64,000 bases of DNA from Prorocentrum cordatum (Eukaryota > Sar > Dinophyceae > Prorocentrales > Prorocentraceae): NCBI GenBank assembly GCA_963575745.1, contig CAUYUJ010018037.1, positions 785,310 through 849,309 of the forward strand. Reading direction: 5' to 3'. The position numbers and the translations under genes are program-made. Positions 62,217 through 64,000 of this stretch are shown here, piece after piece. The notes under the pieces are model-generated. The model was not told the DNA's origin. It did no database searches and worked only from the letters and a program-made list of their open reading frames with translations. Every line of letters begins with the position of its first letter. Position 1 is the first letter of the stretch.

Positions 62217-63250
62217 GCGATGCTGATGATGCTTCAGGTGATGATGGTGGTGCTGATGATAATGATGATGATGCTGATGACGATGATGATGATGATGCTG
62301 ATAGTGATGCTGATGCTGATAGTGATGATGCTGATGACGATGATGATGATGATGATGGTGATGATGGGAAATGCTGGTGATTATGATGATGCTGATGATG
62401 ATGATGGTGATGTTGATGATGATGGTGACGGTGACGGTGACGGCGATGATGGTAATACGGATGGTGATGATGATGACCTTGTGAATGCGTGGGTGAGTGA
62501 TGATGGTAATGATGCTGGGGAAGACGAGAAGAGGGGGACTAGGTGCCCCTTCCTTCGCTGGGTGTGTGCACAGAAAGCGAGACCCCCATGCAGGACGCGG
62601 GAAAAAACATGCAATCTCGCGGGACATCACGACGGAAGCCTTAAACCCAATTATTCTGCCGCACTCTTCGATCCGAATCGATGTGTGAGGGGCCCACATT
62701 CTTCGACGGGGCGAAAACGCCCAGTGCGAATCCCAGGGATTGGAGCCCTCTTGGAGGACGCGAGGGCGGTGCTGAGCGGCCTGCTCCAGCTGGAGCCCGG
62801 CGGCCGGTCGGGCCTCGAGCTCGTCCAGGGCCACCGGTGGCTGCAGCCGCGTGCCGACGGGCCGCAGGCCCCGGCCACGAGCCCCGCAGGCGGCGACGCT
62901 GCCCCGCGGGGCGACGCCAGCGACGTCCGAGGCATGGCCGCCGCCGCCGCCGCCGTCGTGCCGCCGCCGCGGACTCGTCGCCGCCGCCTTCGCCGTCCTC
63001 CTAGCCGCCCGTCGTGAATCGTCGCCCTCGTCTTCGTCGCCCCTTCTCCTCGCGGGCGCCGCCGCCGAGCCGCCGACGGCGGCGGCGGTCGAGGCCAGCC
63101 GCCCAAGCGCCAGCGCACCAGCGGCCCCGACGCGGCCGCCGCCGCCGGCGCGGCGGCCGAGGAGGAGGAGGAGGAGCGGCGGCGGGGCGGCGGGGCGGCC
63201 GCCGCAGAGACCGGGGCGCCGGAGGCCCGCTGCTGCGCGCTGCTCCCGCT
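50217..63250 (+). CDS. CAMK-like serine/threonine protein kinase gene (spliced)
   Basis: Exons B-H (50217-50366, 52803-53033, 56777-56941, 57715-57852, 58590-58646, 62757-62931, about 63094-63250) give one continuous kinase domain. Motifs in order: glycine loop [12 protein letters not shown] lysine, alpha-C Glu in [49 protein letters not shown], and the final P-x2-R and H-x-W. Every catalytic residue is present, so an active kinase is expected. The [17 protein letters not shown] pattern places it in the CAMK group (CHK2/CaMK-like) but I do not assign a subfamily or substrate. Introns B/C to F/G are all phase 0. Donors are GC, GC, GT, GT and GA, and acceptors are AG|G. Confidence 0.85.
50450..51065 (+). 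repeat. (ATC)n / CACCATCATC microsatellite in intron B/C
   Basis: About 600 bp of ATC/CAT trinucleotides with CAC, CAG and CCC interruptions. The His-rich, Ile-rich and Met-rich frames through it are artefacts. Confidence 0.95.
51215..51310. repeat. half-copy of foldback family M2
   Basis: GATCTGCGCGGAT...GGCGTTGGACCCCTCTGGCGGCGCCTCCAGCGCCGC matches the left arm and centre of the element at 1502-1702. The right arm is lost or diverged beyond CGCTGCGCGCGC. Confidence 0.55.
51460..51890 (+). repeat. (TCG)n then (ATC)n microsatellites in intron B/C
   Basis: GTCGTCGTC at 51460-51530, then CATCATCAG/ATC repeats to 51880. Confidence 0.9.
51895..52200 (-). repeat. degenerate 110-bp tandem repeat (CCCATTTCGGCACACCCCTC)
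   Basis: CATATTTCGGCACACCCCAC, CCCATTTCGGCACACCCCTC (twice) and ACCCATTTCGGCACACCCCTC recur at about 51893, 51986, 52069 and 52158, roughly 85-95 bp apart, with GGGG.CTCCRCCGRAGGCC-like interiors. Reverse-strand frames repeat GVCRNG/GCAEMGA. Non-coding satellite-like block. Confidence 0.65.
52495..52675 (+). repeat. (GGA)n microsatellite before kinase exon C
   Basis: About 180 bp of GGA/GAGGAAGAC. It gives a poly-Glu or poly-Gly frame that runs into exon C but is intronic by splice-site logic. Confidence 0.9.
52803..53033 (+). CDS. kinase exon C (alpha-C to hinge)
   Basis: 77 codons, phase 0. [11 protein letters not shown], then [20 protein letters not shown] (alpha-C Glu and beta4), [15 protein letters not shown] (beta5, hinge) and NPRFSETE. 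The acceptor is GTCGAG|GCC (52801-52802) and the donor is GAG|GCGAGA, GC type. The junction to exon D gives [16 protein letters not shown], as expected for the alpha-D/alpha-E region. Confidence 0.85.
53370..53456 (+). repeat. GGGTCGCGGGTG tandem repeat
   Basis: About six diverged copies of a GGTGGGTCGCG unit in intron C/D, left of R1 copy 2. A longer array of the same unit is at 55030-55200 on the other side of R1. Confidence 0.85.
53491..54720 (+). repeat. dispersed repeat R1, copy 2, ending in a (TCG)n tract
   Basis: Matches 4669-6010, including the internal module doublet and the transition into (TCG)n at about 54150. It lies inside kinase intron C/D. Shared words include CTCTTGCGAAATCTTAAG, ATCTGTCGAACGCCCTTGC and GAAGGATTTCAAAATCGTG. 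Confidence 0.8.
54902..55005 (-). repeat. dispersed repeat R2, inverted copy
   Basis: Reverse complement of 35531-35635. It contains the palindrome CGTTTAGTAAACG-type word twice (54919 and 54984). Confidence 0.75.
55030..55200 (+). repeat. GGGTCGCGGGTG tandem repeat, long array
   Basis: About 14 copies of GGGTGGGTCGCGG or GGATGGGTCGCGG. The same unit as 53370-53456. Confidence 0.95.
55205..55246 (+). repeat. (AAC)n microsatellite
   Basis: CAACAACAACAAC for about 40 bases directly after the GGGTCGCG array. A second AAC/AGC tract is at 56013-56070. Confidence 0.95.
55510..55870 (+). repeat. diverged R1-like segment
   Basis: Words such as AAACCATTGGGTTTTT, GGAAGGATTTCGTCTTGCGCGCGCG and ATGTCCACTTTA (twice) resemble the R1 internal module. 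Alignment by eye is patchy. Confidence 0.35.
55990..56479. other. intronic sequence, no further feature
   Basis: Apart from an AAC/AGC microsatellite (56013-56070), no repeat partner or exon was recognised in this part of kinase intron C/D. Confidence 0.4.
56480..56656. mobile_element. MITE-like TIR element, family M1, copy 3
   Basis: It starts GCGGTCAACCCGCACAGTGA and its right end reads GGTACGGGTCGGCTGTA, an imperfect terminal inverted repeat. The interior matches copies 1 and 2 (GGATGGGCAATTTTCC, GGCCGCGGCCCGCTCGAAACGCT, TGCATCCTCATCGTGCGTCC). It lies 120 bp upstream of kinase exon D. Confidence 0.7.
56777..56941 (+). CDS. kinase exon D (catalytic loop, DFG)
   Basis: 55 codons, phase 0: [30 protein letters not shown] and [12 protein letters not shown]. 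Catalytic Asp and Lys (HRDLK), Asn (EN) and the metal-binding Asp (DFG) are all present. Acceptor CTGCAGAG|GCT; donor AAG|GTCAGG (GT type). Reading through the donor meets a stop after three codons, which supports the splice. Confidence 0.9.
57220..57510 (+). repeat. (TCC)n and (ACG)n microsatellites in intron D/E
   Basis: TCC runs at 57225-57400, then about 25 ACG/GAC units at 57430-57500. Confidence 0.95.
57715..57852 (+). CDS. kinase exon E (activation segment to alpha-F)
   Basis: 46 codons, phase 0: [16 protein letters not shown] (P+1 loop and APE), then [18 protein letters not shown] (D-x-W-x2-G) and AGHFPFGQ. Acceptor AGCGAG|GCC (57713-57714); donor CAG|GTGCCG (GT). Reading on gives VPKEK and a stop. 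The threonine in VGTHPY is the usual end of the activation loop. Confidence 0.9.
58418..58589. mobile_element. foldback element M2, copy 2, forming the 3' end of kinase intron E/F
   Basis: The left arm TGGGAAGAGAAAAGCA then ACTGTCGAAGGTCCGTGCGG pairs with the right arm (reverse complement TGGGAGAGGAGCA..., AACTGTCGAAAGTCCGCACT). The centre is GC-rich like copy 1. The right terminus TCTCTCCCAG is the AG acceptor of exon F, so the element supplies the splice site, as introner elements do. Confidence 0.75.
58590..58646 (+). CDS. kinase exon F (microexon)
   Basis: 19 codons, phase 0: [19 protein letters not shown]. It joins FPFGQ to [10 protein letters not shown], giving the usual I-x2-G segment between alpha-F and alpha-H. 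Acceptor CCCAG|GTG; donor GAG|GACCCG, GA type. A longer reading continues to 58826, but it is Ala/Gly/Arg-rich and does not match a kinase. Confidence 0.75.
58870..59265 (+). repeat. degenerate minisatellite (GCACGCCTACAGGCCCTCC)
   Basis: Repeats of GCCTACAGGCC, GCCTGCAGGCC and CCTATAGGC words (partly palindromic) with a (TCC)n insert at 58985-59038. Near the end GGCCTATMTGGCTATGAG is repeated, with CTATATAAG twice (59203 and 59251). Intronic (F/G). Confidence 0.75.
59330..61165 (+). repeat. (TCC)n and (ATC)n microsatellite megatract in intron F/G
   Basis: TCC-type repeats at 59335-60330, including a GGGGCCTYCTGG block (59640-59690), then CAC/ATC repeats at 60345-61010 and TCC at 61070-61160. 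About 1.8 kb with almost no unique sequence. Confidence 0.95.
61245..61965 (+). repeat. 155-bp tandem repeat in intron F/G, about 4.5 units
   Basis: The anchor CGCGATTCACTCACAGACGA recurs (with changes) at 61320, 61439, 61597, 61751 and 61906, so the spacings are 119, 158, 154 and 155. Units also share GGCTCCCGCTCGAGAC, TTACAGGTTTGAGGCCGCCT and ATGAAGCGCGGGCC. Non-coding. Confidence 0.85.
62060..62500 (+). repeat. (GAT)n / GCTGAT microsatellite in intron F/G
   Basis: About 440 bp of GATGAT with GCT and GGT interruptions. This is the reverse-complement sense to the ATC tracts upstream in the same intron. Confidence 0.95.
62757..62931 (+). CDS. kinase exon G (C-lobe end)
   Basis: [20 protein letters not shown] and [10 protein letters not shown] give the closing alpha-H/alpha-I motif with the conserved Arg after P-x2 and the H-x-W. 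Acceptor TTGGAG|GAC. The C-terminal part is Pro/Ala/Gly-rich. A GC donor at 62932 (CGAG|GCATGG, phase 1) joins exactly to a GAG|GC acceptor at 63093. Without splicing the frame stops at 63017. Confidence 0.85.
63094..63250 (+). CDS. kinase exon H, putative tail with nuclear-localisation-like motif
   Basis: After the phase-1 junction the frame reads [18 protein letters not shown], then a poly-Glu/Arg/Ala stretch and [22 protein letters not shown] resembles a monopartite NLS. The 3' end is unclear: a CAG|GA at 63263 could be a donor at the edge of the M6 element, or the gene may end beyond it. The call depends on the junction only. Confidence 0.4.
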
Positions 63251-63269
63251 GTCTCCCGCCCCAGGAATC

Positions 63270-63457
63270 GGGGGCGGAAAAGAGGGGGTGATGACTAGGG
63301 GGGGGTGGATATCATGGCGGGGGCCATGACATTTCCCCAGATTTCACGGCGCCTCTTCTTGTTTCATTACGTCCCTGGCCCCCCCGCTGGGCCGCGCACA
63401 TGCCGCCGGTCATGATTTGCACCCCCCCCTCTTGGACACCCCCCCTCTGCCGCTCCC
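63270..63457. mobile_element. TIR element, family M6, copy 2
   Basis: 188 bp, matching 6900-7092 from GGGGGCGGAAAAGAGGGGG to CCGCTCCC with the same imperfect 45-bp TIRs. GGAAT flanks it on both sides (63264 and 63461), a possible short target duplication if the ends are extended by a few bases. It begins right after kinase exon H. Confidence 0.8.
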
Positions 63458-63835
63458 GAAGGAATGTGGGACAGATTTCTTGTCGGCCGTGCCTCTGGGG
63501 GCCCTCGCTGGGCCTCAGGAACGCCCCCCAGAATCGACTCGGGATGGAGGACCGGGCCTGGGGGGAAGGGTCGGAGCTTCCCGGGGACCCGTGCCGACAA
63601 AAGTCGGGAAGTCGCATGTCTGTGGCTGCTCCCGTCGCTCGCATCCGCACACACATGCAGCAGTTGACGCTCTCAAGCATGTGACGCAGCTTGGCTTGGC
63701 CTGCGACGTATGATGCGGTTGGAGGAAGACTTTGCAACAAGCGTTGCCGAGCCATTTCGCGTGACCCCCGTCCATCAGGCGTTCCTGGAGATGCGGGGCC
63801 GGATGGACGGGGATTTGAGTTCTGTCCAGTTCGGC
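63458..63835. other. no supported gene
   Basis: Unique GC-rich sequence between the M6 element and the terminal microsatellite. Nothing recognised. Confidence 0.4.
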
Positions 63836-63837
63836 CG

Positions 63838-63903
63838 TTCTCGTGTCGTCATCGTCGTCATCGTCGTCGTCGTCCGTCGTCTGTCGTCCTCGTCGTCCGT
63901 CGT

Positions 63904-63998
<95 letters not shown>

Positions 63999-64000
63999 AA
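63838..64000 (+). repeat. (TCG)n microsatellite at the window end
   Basis: Interrupted then pure GTC/TCG repeats to the last base, of the same kind that closes both R1 copies. It probably continues beyond the window. Confidence 0.95.

Noticed and set aside
1-64000. tRNA, rRNA or snRNA genes
   Set aside because: None were recognised by eye on either strand. A covariance-model search would be needed to exclude small RNAs.

Overview
The window is nuclear DNA of a dinoflagellate. The strongest single clue is at 22815-22835, a 21-base exact match to the dinoflagellate spliced-leader exon (all but its 5'-most base) at the 5' end of a retrotransposon. Supporting clues are a protein-kinase gene split by introns whose best joints use GC and GA as well as GT donors with AG|G acceptors, a GC-rich background packed with trinucleotide microsatellites, inverted-repeat (MITE or introner-like) elements, and retroelement proteins of the types common in dinoflagellate genomes. 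No prokaryotic operon, rRNA, tRNA or CRISPR structure was seen. I cannot name the species.

Layout. 1-7.4 kb: gene-free DNA with several small inverted-repeat elements, two satellites (CCTCAG-type and 73 bp), a dispersed repeat ending in a (TCG)n tract, and GGGGCCTC-type repeats. 7.57-13.5 kb: a gag-like gene (retroviral-type capsid region plus CCHC knuckle) carrying a dozen copies of a tiny hairpin GCGGG-GNNA-CCCGC. After a 100-base assembly gap come exon-like pieces of a methyltransferase-like (LEIFS...EQP) protein. 13.5-16.3 kb: an 11-bp minisatellite and GGA/TCC arrays. 16.5-22.0 kb: a decayed Ty1/copia element (methyltransferase-like domain, integrase, RT, RNase H) broken by stops and frameshifts. 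22.8-29.3 kb: an almost intact APE-type non-LTR retrotransposon (ORF1; ORF2 with endonuclease, RT and RNase H), starting at the spliced-leader relic and lying inside a (TCC)n microsatellite. 29.4-36.6 kb: microsatellites, a 21-bp minisatellite, more MITE-like repeats and one exon-like segment. 36.6-43.7 kb: a second, strongly decayed non-LTR element. 44-49 kb: GGCCCCAAGAGG repeats and an 84-bp satellite. 49.0-63.3 kb: a CAMK-like serine/threonine kinase gene of seven or eight exons on the + strand. Its introns hold microsatellites, MITEs, dispersed repeats and a 155-bp tandem repeat. 63.3-64.0 kb: a second copy of a 190-bp TIR element and a terminal (TCG)n tract.

How it fits together. The only clear host gene is the kinase; the gag/methyltransferase-like locus may be a domesticated element or an element remnant. 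Most of the rest is repeat-driven growth: retrotransposition (one element demonstrably from a trans-spliced RNA), small TIR elements that sit beside or form intron ends, and microsatellite expansion. Exon boundaries, domain calls and repeat copies below were read by eye. No alignment or database search was run.
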